From JAAUQA01 sp036351435 (GTDB taxonomy: Bacteria > Pseudomonadota > Gammaproteobacteria > Competibacterales > Competibacteraceae), in contig JAZBPA010000417.1 of NCBI GenBank assembly GCA_036351435.1, positions 1-51,480 on the forward strand: a stretch of DNA of 51,480 bases. The letters run 5' to 3'. The notes beneath the pieces are model-generated. The model did not search any database, was not told the DNA's origin, and saw only the letters and a list, made by a program, of their open reading frames with translations. How positions within the stretch are numbered: the first letter of the stretch is position 1; each line of letters starts with the position of its first letter. The translations under genes were made by a program, and so were the position numbers. Below are positions 34,771-42,741 of this stretch, one piece after another.

Positions 34771-36828
34771 ATGGCTACGCCACTCAGGGTATTGATCTTC
34801 GAAGAGTCGGAGGCGGATATCGAATTAGTTTTGCAAGAGTTAAGGCGCGGCAATTTCGCACTGGATTATGCGGTATTCAAAGACCCACTTGCTTTGCAAA
34901 ACGCATTAAACGAAGCAGAGTGGGACATTCTGCTCAGCTATTGCGATACCCCGCATTGCAATGCCTGTGATGTTTCCTGTGTACTGCATTCTGAACGCTA
35001 CAAAAATCTTGATATTCCTCGCATCGTGGTCTGCGAAACGATCTCGGTGGAAGAGGCTGTTGCCCTCATTAAAGCCGGCGTATCCGACTTCGTGCGCCAT
35101 GAGCACCTGGGTCGTTTAGCGGCTGTCGTAGAACGCGAATTACGGGAGCTGAACAAACGCCGTCAAACCCAAGCAGCGATTCGGCAAAGCGAACAGCGCT
35201 ACAAGACGATTTTCGACACGGTACCGATCTCGATTTGGGAAGAGGATTTATCGAGCGTCAAGGCCAAGGTCGATGAACTCAAGGCGCAGGGCGTGACTGA
35301 TTTCAGGCGTTATCTGGACGAACATCCCGAAGTGGTCCGTGAAGCCATGGATATGATCAAAATTCTCGATGTCAATACCGCAACTCTGGAGTTATATGGC
35401 GCCCACAGCAAAAAGGAACTGTGTGAATCGCTGGAGAAAGTCTTTCTACCCCACGCCCAACCCTTATTTCGCGAAGCTGTTGTCGCCGCTGCCGAGGATA
35501 GGAGTTTCTTCAAGGGCGAGATGATCAATAGCACGTTGCAAGATGAGTTAATCGATGTAATTGTCTCTATGGCTATCCCTACCCGGGCTTCGGAATGCAA
35601 AAACATGCTGGTCAGTGTGGTAGACATTACTGCCCGCAAGCGCATGGAAGAGGCGTTGAAAAGAACGCAACGCGATTTCCGCAGCGTGGTGGTAGAAAAC
35701 CCATCCGGAATTTTAATTACCGATGAGGATGGCACCGTACTGTTTGCTAACACGGCAGCCCAGGCGCTGCTCGGGCGTTGGGCCGGCGACTTACAGGGAC
35801 AACCACTGGGCTTACCCTTAGTGCGTGGCCGTAAAACCGAAATTGATGTGATCCGTTCGGCGCGGGATGTAGTGGTTGCGGAAATGAGCACTGCATCCAT
35901 TCGCTGGGAAGGCAAACCATCCTATCTGGTGATGTTGCACGATGTCACCGAACGCAAACGGGCCGAAGAAGAGCGCCGCAGGGCAGAAGAGGAAATTACC
36001 CGACGCAAGGAATTGCTGGAAGAAACGGTACGCTATCGAACCGAAGAACTGCTGATTGCCAAAGAAGCAGCGGAGGCTGCCAATCGGGCCAAATCGGTTT
36101 TTCTGGCGAATATGTCACACGAACTCCGCACACCCTTGCACGGCGTGCTCAGCTTTGCTCGTCTGGGGGTGAAAAAAAATGCGACCGCCACCGCCGAAAA
36201 ACGCTTGCACTATTTCCAGAAAATCAATCAAAGTGCCGAAACATTGTTGGTTTTGCTGAATGATATATTGGATCTGGCTAAGTTGGAATCCGGCAAAACC
36301 ACCTTCGAATTTAAACCGACCGATTTAGGTATGCTGGTCAGCGAGGCGATCAATGAATTTAGCCCGTTGGCAGCAGAACGGGGGTTGTCGATCCAGTTTA
36401 ACCGTCCACCGGAACGGCGTAATGTGGTGTTGGATAAGCTGAAAATCATGCAAGTCCTGCGCAATTTGCTGAGCAACGCGATCAAGTTCTCTTTAGTTGG
36501 CGGACGACTCGAATTTGCTATCACCCAACAGCAACATACCGTGGTGGTTTCCTTGCATGACCAGGGGGTTGGCATTCCACCGGAGGAGCTGGAAGCCGTG
36601 TTCGATAAGTTCGTGCAATCCAGCAAAACGATTACTGGAGCGGGCGGCACCGGGCTTGGACTGCCGATTTGCCGGGAAATTATTGACAATCATAAGGGCC
36701 GGATTTGGGCTGAGAACAACCCGGATGGCGGGTCAACATTCTCCTTCGAAATACCCATTGACTTACAGTGGTCACTCAACATGCGACCGGGTGTGGGTCG
36801 CTCCATACTAGATTTGACGAAAAGTTAA
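34771..36828 (+). CDS. Pseudo-receiver/PAS/PAS hybrid histidine kinase
   Basis: A 685-residue cytoplasmic kinase. Residues 1-125 resemble a receiver (VLIFEESEADIELVLQEL; VSDFVRHEHLG), but the phospho-Asp site is replaced (WDILLSYCDTPH) and a Cys-rich loop CNACDVSC follows. PAS-like regions lie at about 140-290 and 300-400, joined by a charged helix. The HisKA box has the His near residue 450 (MSHELRTPLHGVLSFARLG), and the ATPase domain has LRNLLSNAIKFS, DQGVGI and GGTGLGLPICREI, all intact. The next gene, 8 bp downstream, is a response regulator. It opens the plus-strand Kai module and is a candidate for input or output kinase. Confidence 0.9.
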   Translation: MATPLRVLIFEESEADIELVLQELRRGNFALDYAVFKDPLALQNALNEAEWDILLSYCDTPHCNACDVSCVLHSERYKNLDIPRIVVCETISVEEAVALIKAGVSDFVRHEHLGRLAAVVERELRELNKRRQTQAAIRQSEQRYKTIFDTVPISIWEEDLSSVKAKVDELKAQGVTDFRRYLDEHPEVVREAMDMIKILDVNTATLELYGAHSKKELCESLEKVFLPHAQPLFREAVVAAAEDRSFFKGEMINSTLQDELIDVIVSMAIPTRASECKNMLVSVVDITARKRMEEALKRTQRDFRSVVVENPSGILITDEDGTVLFANTAAQALLGRWAGDLQGQPLGLPLVRGRKTEIDVIRSARDVVVAEMSTASIRWEGKPSYLVMLHDVTERKRAEEERRRAEEEITRRKELLEETVRYRTEELLIAKEAAEAANRAKSVFLANMSHELRTPLHGVLSFARLGVKKNATATAEKRLHYFQKINQSAETLLVLLNDILDLAKLESGKTTFEFKPTDLGMLVSEAINEFSPLAAERGLSIQFNRPPERRNVVLDKLKIMQVLRNLLSNAIKFSLVGGRLEFAITQQQHTVVVSLHDQGVGIPPEELEAVFDKFVQSSKTITGAGGTGLGLPICREIIDNHKGRIWAENNPDGGSTFSFEIPIDLQWSLNMRPGVGRSILDLTKS

Positions 36829-36835
36829 AGGTGCT

Positions 36836-37282
36836 ATGTCTCAACTTACCAGCCATCGTCCCATCGAAATTCTCCTGATCGAAGATAACCCGGGAGACGT
36901 TTTGCTGACCCGCGAAGGGTTAGAGGAAGCGAAAGTCAGAAACAATTTATATGTGGTCAGAGATGGGGTCGAAGCTTTGGATTTCCTACGCCGGCAGGGC
37001 ACCTATGCGCAAGCTGAACGACCGGATTTAATCTTGTTGGATTTGAACCTGCCGCTTAAAGACGGTCGTGAGGTACTCCAAGAGATCAAACATGACCCTC
37101 ACCTGCGCAGTATCCCGGTGGTGGTGCTGACCACCTCGGAGTCGGACGAAGATATCCTTAGAAGCTATGAGCTGCATGCCAATTGCTATATCACCAAACC
37201 GATCGATATGGCCGGCTTTATTCAGGTCGTCAAAAGTATTGATGATTTTTGGTTTACCGTGGTCAGGCTACCCAATGCTTAA
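36836..37282 (+). CDS. Single-domain response regulator, Rcp1-like
   Basis: A 148-residue CheY-like receiver. The acidic pair is in LLIEDNPGDVLL, the phospho-Asp in LILLDLNLPLKDGREV, with Thr-Thr in VVVLTTSE and the Lys in CYITKP. The form (EDNPGD near the start, LDFLRRQG in the middle) is that of the Rcp1 group, often partner to phytochrome-like histidine kinases. It has no output domain and probably passes phosphate between proteins. Neighbours: the hybrid kinase directly upstream and the KaiA-like receiver protein 64 bp downstream. Confidence 0.92.
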   Translation: MSQLTSHRPIEILLIEDNPGDVLLTREGLEEAKVRNNLYVVRDGVEALDFLRRQGTYAQAERPDLILLDLNLPLKDGREVLQEIKHDPHLRSIPVVVLTTSESDEDILRSYELHANCYITKPIDMAGFIQVVKSIDDFWFTVVRLPNA

Positions 37283-37346
37283 ATACGTTCAATGCGGTGC
37301 TGCGCAAAGCCAGTGTTTTTTCACGTTGCCCGCATGAGCCAATAGC

Positions 37347-38219
37347 ATGGGTCCAAACCCTTCAATTACCCACACCGATTTGCTTAAGGTGTTATTGGTG
37401 GAAGATAACGTGGGTGACGCGCGGCACTTACACTTGGAAATAGCGGATACTCGCGTGGCCAAGGCGGCGTTGTTCCCGCGCTTCGAACTCACTCACGTGC
37501 GCACCTTGGCGGCTACAATCGAACATCTGCAGCACCAGGCTTGCGATGTCGTGTTACTGGATCTTTCGCTGCCGGATAGCAGTGGCTTTGCGACTTTCCA
37601 AGCGGTTCAAGCGCTAGCAATTGATGCAGCCGTGATAATATTAACCGGCTCTCCGAACGACCATCTGTCCATAGAGACGATTCGACACGGGGCTCAGGAT
37701 TATCTGATCAAAGGCGAGGTGACCGGTCCTTTACTGGCGCGCGCGGTGTGTTATGCCGCAGAACGCCGAAAATTGCAGGTTGCTCTCGCGGAAACCCAGG
37801 AACGAGAGCGCCAGCATCAAGAATTCAGTCGCTTCGCAAAACTGTCCCAAACCGGTGCATTGCCGATATCCGCCCGCTCGTTCGGGCAGTGCTCCCTGCG
37901 AGAGATTAATCCAGACCTCTTTGCTGAGTTATTACAAAAATATGGCCAAGCGTTGGACTGGTCTCTAGAGCAAATGGCTTACAAGGTAGAACATCCGATC
38001 TCAGAAGAGATTCACAACCTCGCGCAACAGCTCGGTTTTATCGGCGCCGGTCCTCGAGATGTGGTGGATATCCATATGACTGCTCTGAAGGCTAAAGTCA
38101 AGGACACCACGCCGCAGCGGGCCCAGGCTTACAGTCAGGAAGGCAAGTTGCTTGCATTCGAGTTGATGGGGAATTTAGTGAGCTATTACCGAATTCGTGC
38201 GGTAGGCACTATACGATAA
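37347..38219 (+). CDS. Receiver protein with KaiA-like C-terminal domain (candidate KaiA3-type), module 1
   Basis: A 290-residue protein, the size of KaiA (about 284). Residues 10-130 are an intact receiver (VLLVEDNVGDARHL, phospho-Asp in VVLLDLSLPDSSG, VIILTGSPND, YLIKGE). After a charged helix (about 135-165), the C-terminal 100 residues are all helical, with PRDVVDIHMTAL and LLAFELMGNLVSYYRIR, which match in spacing and character the KaiA C-terminal motifs that I recall as VVEIHMELM and LTLIDVIAHLCEMYRR. The same two motifs recur in the minus-strand paralogue. Followed by kaiB and kaiC. In cyanobacteria KaiA drives KaiC autophosphorylation, and KaiA3-type proteins there also have a receiver N-terminus. 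The receiver call is certain; the KaiA relation is inference from motif and position. Confidence 0.78.
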   Translation: MGPNPSITHTDLLKVLLVEDNVGDARHLHLEIADTRVAKAALFPRFELTHVRTLAATIEHLQHQACDVVLLDLSLPDSSGFATFQAVQALAIDAAVIILTGSPNDHLSIETIRHGAQDYLIKGEVTGPLLARAVCYAAERRKLQVALAETQERERQHQEFSRFAKLSQTGALPISARSFGQCSLREINPDLFAELLQKYGQALDWSLEQMAYKVEHPISEEIHNLAQQLGFIGAGPRDVVDIHMTALKAKVKDTTPQRAQAYSQEGKLLAFELMGNLVSYYRIRAVGTIR

Positions 38220-38292
38220 CGATCTTGAGTGCTATAACCCCTTTACGCGTCAATCCGGGAGGATGACGCCCGATAGGAAAGGCGCATTAGTA

Positions 38293-38574
38293 ATGAGCGA
38301 TTATTTACTGAAACTTTATATTACCGGAAAGAGTCCGCGCACTGACCGCGCTATCGCGAATATGCGGCAGATTTGCGAACGCGAGCTTGATAATCAATAC
38401 AACCTGATCATCATTGATGTCTTGGAACAACCCGAGCTGGCGGAACAAGCCAAAATTATCGCAACACCGACACTGATCAAAGAATTACCACCTCCCTTGC
38501 GACGAGTGATCGGTGATTTGTCGGACAAGGAGAAGGTGCTGCTCGGCCTCGACATTGTTGCCAGCACACCTTAA
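38293..38574 (+). CDS. kaiB: KaiB-family clock protein, module 1
   Basis: A 93-residue thioredoxin-like KaiB. It is close to canonical KaiB: YLLKLYITGKSPRTDRAI, YNLIIIDVLEQPELAEQAKI, IATPTLIKELPPP and RVIGDLSDKEKVLLGLDI. KaiB is known to switch fold, bind the KaiC CI ring in the phosphorylated state and trap KaiA. The ATG at 38293 gives the family start MSDYLLKLY; an ATG at 38263 would add ten residues. kaiC begins 23 bp after the stop. Confidence 0.95.
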   Translation: MSDYLLKLYITGKSPRTDRAIANMRQICERELDNQYNLIIIDVLEQPELAEQAKIIATPTLIKELPPPLRRVIGDLSDKEKVLLGLDIVASTP

Positions 38575-38597
38575 ATCCCTTTTAGATTTTGATCCTG

Positions 38598-40121
38598 ATG
38601 ACTGATCACAGCGAACCAGAAAAAGTAAAAAAACTAGCCACCTATATTGAGGGCTTTGATCAAGTTGGGGATGGCGGTCTTCCCCAAGGACGCTGTACTT
38701 TGGTGACAGGAACAGCTGGCAGCGCAAAAACCGTTTTTGCCATTCACTTCCTGGCTGCCGGGATTATGCAAAACAATGAAACCGGGGTGTTCGTCACGTT
38801 TGAAGAAACCCCGGCTGATATTCGCCAGAACATGGCATCCATGGGCTGGGATATAGCCGCTTGGGAGAGGGAGGGTAAATGGATGTTTGTCGACGCTGCC
38901 CCTGATCCCAGCGAGGAAATTATAGAAGCAGGCAGTTATGACTTAGGCGCACTGCTGGCGCGCATCGAAAGCGCGGTCTCCCGGATCAAAGCCAAACGTC
39001 TGGCCCTGGATTCGCTGGGAGGCATTTTTTATCGCTTCACCAATGAGATGGTGTTACGGCGAGAGTTGCTGCGCATCGCGCGGGCATTAAAGGATATGGC
39101 GCTGACTACAGTACTCACTGCTGAGCGCGACTCGGAAATCGGCGAGATCAGCCGTTATGGCGTCGAGGAGTTTGTCGCCGATAACGTTATTATTTTGCGC
39201 AATTCCCGCGAAGAGGAAAACCGTCGGCGCACTCTTGAGATCTTGAAGTTTCGGGGCGCCATGCATCACAAAGGCGAATTCCCCTTCACCGTCATTCCCA
39301 AACGCGGGGTGGTTGTGATCCCGCTTTCCGCTATTGAGTTAAAACAAAAATCGTCTGATATCCGAGTGGCTTCAGGCAACGCGGAGATGGACAAGATGTG
39401 CGGCGGTGGCTTCTTCCGCGACTCCTTGGTGCTCATCTCTGGCGCAACCGGTTGCGGCAAAACGCTGTTATCGACGGAATTCATTGCCGGCGGCGCGCGT
39501 AATGGGGAAAAGTGTCTGCTGTTTGCGTTTGAGGAAAGTCGCGAACAGCTGTTTCGCAATGCCACCGGTTGGGGGGTTGATTTCCGAGCGTTCGAGGATG
39601 CCGGGCTACTGAAAGTCGTGTGCGAATATCCGGAGAGCGCCGGTTTGGAAGACCATTTACTGCGCATGCAATCGCTGATGACTGAATATAAACCGCAGCG
39701 CATGGCGGTCGACAGCGTCTCAGCCCTGGAGCGTGTATCCGGCGCTAAGGGATTTCGCGAATTTATCATCGGCTTGACCTCTTTCACCAAGGCGCGAGAA
39801 ATCACTGGTTTATTTACCTCGACCACGCCTAACCTGATGGGTGGCGAATCGGTGACCGAGGCGCATTTTTCCACTATCACCGATTCCATCATCCTGCTGC
39901 GTTACGTTGAAATGTTTGGTGAAATGCGCCGGGGATTAGCCGTACTCAAAATGCGCGGCTCCATGCATGAGAAAGACATCCGGGAATTCAGCATCGACTA
40001 TCAAGGTATGCATATCGGCAACCCGTTCCGCAATGTCGCCGGGATTCTAACCGGGCATCCGACTCAGTTGGTGAACAGCGAAGCGGAACGCATGGGTAGC
40101 TTGTTTAAAGAGGGGCTCTAA
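38598..40121 (+). CDS. kaiC: KaiC-family clock ATPase/autokinase, module 1
   Basis: A two-domain RecA-like KaiC of about 507 residues. CI has a P-loop variant GTAGSAKT (near 38-45, with Ala where the usual Gly precedes Lys) and the catalytic Glu pair in VFVTFEETP. CII has a standard P-loop GATGCGKT (near 282-289), FAFEESREQL, and the autophosphorylation pair Ser-Thr at about 425-426 in TEAHFSTITDSIILLRYVE, equal to S431/T432 of Synechococcus KaiC. The downstream KMRGSMHEKDIREFSID is typical. The ATG at 38598 is preferred to a TTG at 38589. It follows kaiB and precedes a histidine kinase that may read its state. Confidence 0.95.
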   Translation: MTDHSEPEKVKKLATYIEGFDQVGDGGLPQGRCTLVTGTAGSAKTVFAIHFLAAGIMQNNETGVFVTFEETPADIRQNMASMGWDIAAWEREGKWMFVDAAPDPSEEIIEAGSYDLGALLARIESAVSRIKAKRLALDSLGGIFYRFTNEMVLRRELLRIARALKDMALTTVLTAERDSEIGEISRYGVEEFVADNVIILRNSREEENRRRTLEILKFRGAMHHKGEFPFTVIPKRGVVVIPLSAIELKQKSSDIRVASGNAEMDKMCGGGFFRDSLVLISGATGCGKTLLSTEFIAGGARNGEKCLLFAFEESREQLFRNATGWGVDFRAFEDAGLLKVVCEYPESAGLEDHLLRMQSLMTEYKPQRMAVDSVSALERVSGAKGFREFIIGLTSFTKAREITGLFTSTTPNLMGGESVTEAHFSTITDSIILLRYVEMFGEMRRGLAVLKMRGSMHEKDIREFSIDYQGMHIGNPFRNVAGILTGHPTQLVNSEAERMGSLFKEGL

Positions 40122-40147
40122 ATACCATCCTGGATACCAAACAGCAT

Positions 40148-40849
40148 ATGCGGTCTCCAGAGCTAACACGGGTTAGCCGCGGCCAGGAGGATGCGCAACT
40201 AGCTCACGCCATCGCGCACGATTTGCGAGAACCGCTGCGCATGGTCATCAGCTTCACCGGACTGTTGGCCAGACGCTATAAAGGTCGACTGGATGCGGAA
40301 GCGGATGAATTCATCGGTTATACGGTCGATGGTGCCCATCGTCTGCAATACATGCTGGATGAGTTAGTTGCCTATCTGCGCCTGGATAGCGAAGCGCGGC
40401 CTCGGCAGCTGACTGATTGCGCTGCTTTGATAGACGATGTCTTACAACGATCACGACCTGTGCTCGAAGCCGAGCAGGCCGTGATTACCTATGATACTTT
40501 GCCTACGCTACAAGCGGATCGTCGGCAACTCGGGCAAGCGTTTCATCAACTGATCGACAATGCGGTTAAATTCCGCAGCAAGGCTCCCCCCCGCATCCAT
40601 ATCACCGCATTACGCCAGTCAGGGGTATGGGTGTTTACAGTGCGCGACAACGGGATAGGTATTGAACCTCAATTCCGGGAGAGGATATTTTTGCTGTTCC
40701 AACGTTTGCACGACGCGGGAAAATATGCCGGTCAGGGCAGCGGCTTGGCATTTGTCAAAAAAATCGTCGAACGGCATGGTGGTCGCGTGTGGGTCGAATC
40801 GGAACCTGATCAGGGAAGCGTGTTTTATCTCACGCTTCCCGATGAATGA
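40148..40849 (+). CDS. Sensor-less histidine kinase, phytochrome-kinase type
   Basis: A 233-residue protein that is only a HisKA plus ATPase unit. The phospho-His is at about residue 24 in AHAIAHDLREPLRMV, the form found in phytochrome-linked kinases. N box FHQLIDNAVKFRS, G1 RDNGIGIEP, F box IFLLFQRLH and G2 GQGSGLAFVKKIVERHGG are intact. It lacks any sensor region, so input must come from a partner, possibly KaiC or a receiver in the same cluster. It starts 26 bp after kaiC and ends 17 bp before the end of the convergent kaiC. It does not have the KaiB-like domain of SasA. Confidence 0.9.
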   Translation: MRSPELTRVSRGQEDAQLAHAIAHDLREPLRMVISFTGLLARRYKGRLDAEADEFIGYTVDGAHRLQYMLDELVAYLRLDSEARPRQLTDCAALIDDVLQRSRPVLEAEQAVITYDTLPTLQADRRQLGQAFHQLIDNAVKFRSKAPPRIHITALRQSGVWVFTVRDNGIGIEPQFRERIFLLFQRLHDAGKYAGQGSGLAFVKKIVERHGGRVWVESEPDQGSVFYLTLPDE

Positions 40850-40866
40850 CCCTAAGATGATGTGCC

Positions 40867-42417
40867 CTAAAGCGCTACGCTTGATCCGCTGCCGGTACTG
40901 TCGTCATCACCGAAGATACCACCGAGCTGCTCACTCTCGGTGGGCATCGTCGCCGAAGGCACGCCGAGGATGATGTTTTGCACATTGGTGAACGGTACAC
41001 CGATGTGCAATCCCCGATCATCAATGGTAAATTCGTGAATACGCTTATCGTGTTGCGAGCCGCGCATCTTGATGACGGCAATCCCGCGCCGCAACATACC
41101 GTTCACCTCGACATAACGCAACAAGATAATGGCATCGGTGATGGTGGAAATGTGCGCTTCGGTGATGGAGTCGCCACCCGACAGTTTGGGGGTGGTGCTG
41201 GTAAACAAACTGCACACTTCTTCTTGCTTGGCATAGGATGTCAAGCCAATGACAAACTCACGGAAATAGCGGACCGGCCCTACCCGCTCCATCGCCGAGA
41301 TACTATCCATGATCAGGCGTTGCGGACGAAAGTCCTCGATTTCTCGCTGAATCAACAATAAATGATCTTCCAAACCCATCGCTTCAGGGTACTGGCAGAT
41401 CACCCGCAATAAGCCCTCTTCTTCCCACTTCTGAAAATCCAGACCCCAGGATTGGGCGTTGCGTAGCAGCTGCGCCCGAGATTCCTCATAAGCCAGCAGC
41501 AATACTTTTTCACCCTTACGGCACGCTTCCGCCGCAAATGTGGTTGCCAACAAGGTTTTACCGCCACCGGTAGGGCCGCTGATCAGTAGGATCGAATCGC
41601 GGAACAGTCCGCTACCGGCCATGTCGTCCAGTTTAGCGTTACCCGAGCTGACGCGTACCGAAGTGGAGGATTGCTTGAGTTCTCTGGCCGACAGCGGAAG
41701 AATGCTGATGCCCACCTTGGGTGAGATGGTAAACGGATATTCGCCTTTGAAATGGGCGTCGCCGCGCATTTTAAGCACCTGGATAGTGCGCCGGCACTTC
41801 TCCTCCTTGAGCACATTGCGAAGAATGATCACGGTATCCGAGACGAATTCCTCGACCCCATGACGAGAAATCTGCCCGTATTCCTCCTGCCGTTCACCGG
41901 TGAGCAGGGCGGTAACGCCCAATTCCTTCAACGTATCGGTAATGCGGAAGATTTCCCGCCGTACAGTGGCGTTGTCGCTGAACTGATCAAATAGCGAACC
42001 GATCGAATCCAGAACCAGAAGTTCCGCGCCGATGGCCTGAATCGCATACTTGATTTGGACCAATAACCCGGATAGGTCATAGGGTCCCGATTCTTCGATA
42101 GGCACAGGTTCCGGCGCTGCGTCGATAAACATCAGACAGCGCTTGGCAAGGAGCGGCTCCAAATCCCAGCCCATCCGTTTGACGTTGCGAACCAAATCTG
42201 GGGCCCGCTCTTCCATAGTGACGAACACGCCCTTACGACCGAATTGGGTATAACCGCGATGGAGAAACTCCATGGCCAAAAGGGTCTTGCCTGAACCGGA
42301 ACTACCTGCCACTAAACAGGTTCGCCCGGTGGGTAGGCCACCGATGGTGATATGCTCAAAGCCCTCGATTCCCGTAGGAACTTTCTCCGGGGAAGTCAGG
42401 TTTTGGTATTGGTGCAT
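40867..42417 (-). CDS. kaiC: KaiC-family clock ATPase/autokinase, module 2
   Basis: A 516-residue KaiC paralogue on the opposite strand. The CI P-loop GSSGSGKT (38-45) is standard, with VTMEERAPDL for the catalytic Glu. CII has GPTGGGKT (about 281-288), LAYEESRAQL, and the Ser-Thr pair at about 424-425 in TEAHISTITDAIILLRYVE. KMRGSQHDKRIHEFTID follows, and a Ser/Gly/Asp-rich tail ends the protein (DDDSTGSGSS). It is clearly related to the plus-strand KaiC but well diverged, so the two are not a recent duplication. It follows kaiB of module 2 by 27 bp. Confidence 0.95.
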   Translation of the reverse strand: MHQYQNLTSPEKVPTGIEGFEHITIGGLPTGRTCLVAGSSGSGKTLLAMEFLHRGYTQFGRKGVFVTMEERAPDLVRNVKRMGWDLEPLLAKRCLMFIDAAPEPVPIEESGPYDLSGLLVQIKYAIQAIGAELLVLDSIGSLFDQFSDNATVRREIFRITDTLKELGVTALLTGERQEEYGQISRHGVEEFVSDTVIILRNVLKEEKCRRTIQVLKMRGDAHFKGEYPFTISPKVGISILPLSARELKQSSTSVRVSSGNAKLDDMAGSGLFRDSILLISGPTGGGKTLLATTFAAEACRKGEKVLLLAYEESRAQLLRNAQSWGLDFQKWEEEGLLRVICQYPEAMGLEDHLLLIQREIEDFRPQRLIMDSISAMERVGPVRYFREFVIGLTSYAKQEEVCSLFTSTTPKLSGGDSITEAHISTITDAIILLRYVEVNGMLRRGIAVIKMRGSQHDKRIHEFTIDDRGLHIGVPFTNVQNIILGVPSATMPTESEQLGGIFGDDDSTGSGSSVAL

Positions 42418-42444
42418 AAAACGATTCCTATGCCGTCGCTAGGC

Positions 42445-42738
42445 TCAATCTTTACGGGCAAAGCCAAACAGTTCTCTGACCTGCTCGAAACGCTGGGATA
42501 AATCGCCCACAATTTTAAATCGAGGTGGTGGAAAATCTTTTACCAAGGTGGGCGTGGCGATAATACGATCCGCAATAGCCCGTTCAGGCTCTTTGCAAAT
42601 ATCAATTACTTCCAAATGGTAGTTATCTGGAAAGTAGGTGTCGCTGATGCGTTGGAAGTTAGCGACGGCGTGCATACTGCTCGCTGCCGTTTCTCCAGCG
42701 ATGTAGAGCTTGAAGAGGTAGGTTTGGCCATTACTCAT
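42445..42738 (-). CDS. kaiB: KaiB-family clock protein, module 2
   Basis: A 97-residue KaiB paralogue. YLFKLYIAGETAASSMHAV, YHLEVIDICKEPERAIADR, IIATPTLVKDFPPPRFKIVG and DLSQRFEQVRELFGF show the family. The C-terminal part is changed: the canonical DLSDxEKVLxGLD of module 1 reads DLSQRFEQVRELFGF here, so it resembles the divergent KaiB2/KaiB3 types more. It sits 3 bp after the KaiA-like gene and just before kaiC, which gives the order A-like, B, C. Confidence 0.93.
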   Translation of the reverse strand: MSNGQTYLFKLYIAGETAASSMHAVANFQRISDTYFPDNYHLEVIDICKEPERAIADRIIATPTLVKDFPPPRFKIVGDLSQRFEQVRELFGFARKD

Positions 42739-42741
42739 GGG

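Noticed and set aside
40148..40849. Histidine kinase as SasA
   Set aside because: SasA has an N-terminal KaiB-like domain, and this protein begins directly with the HisKA helix.
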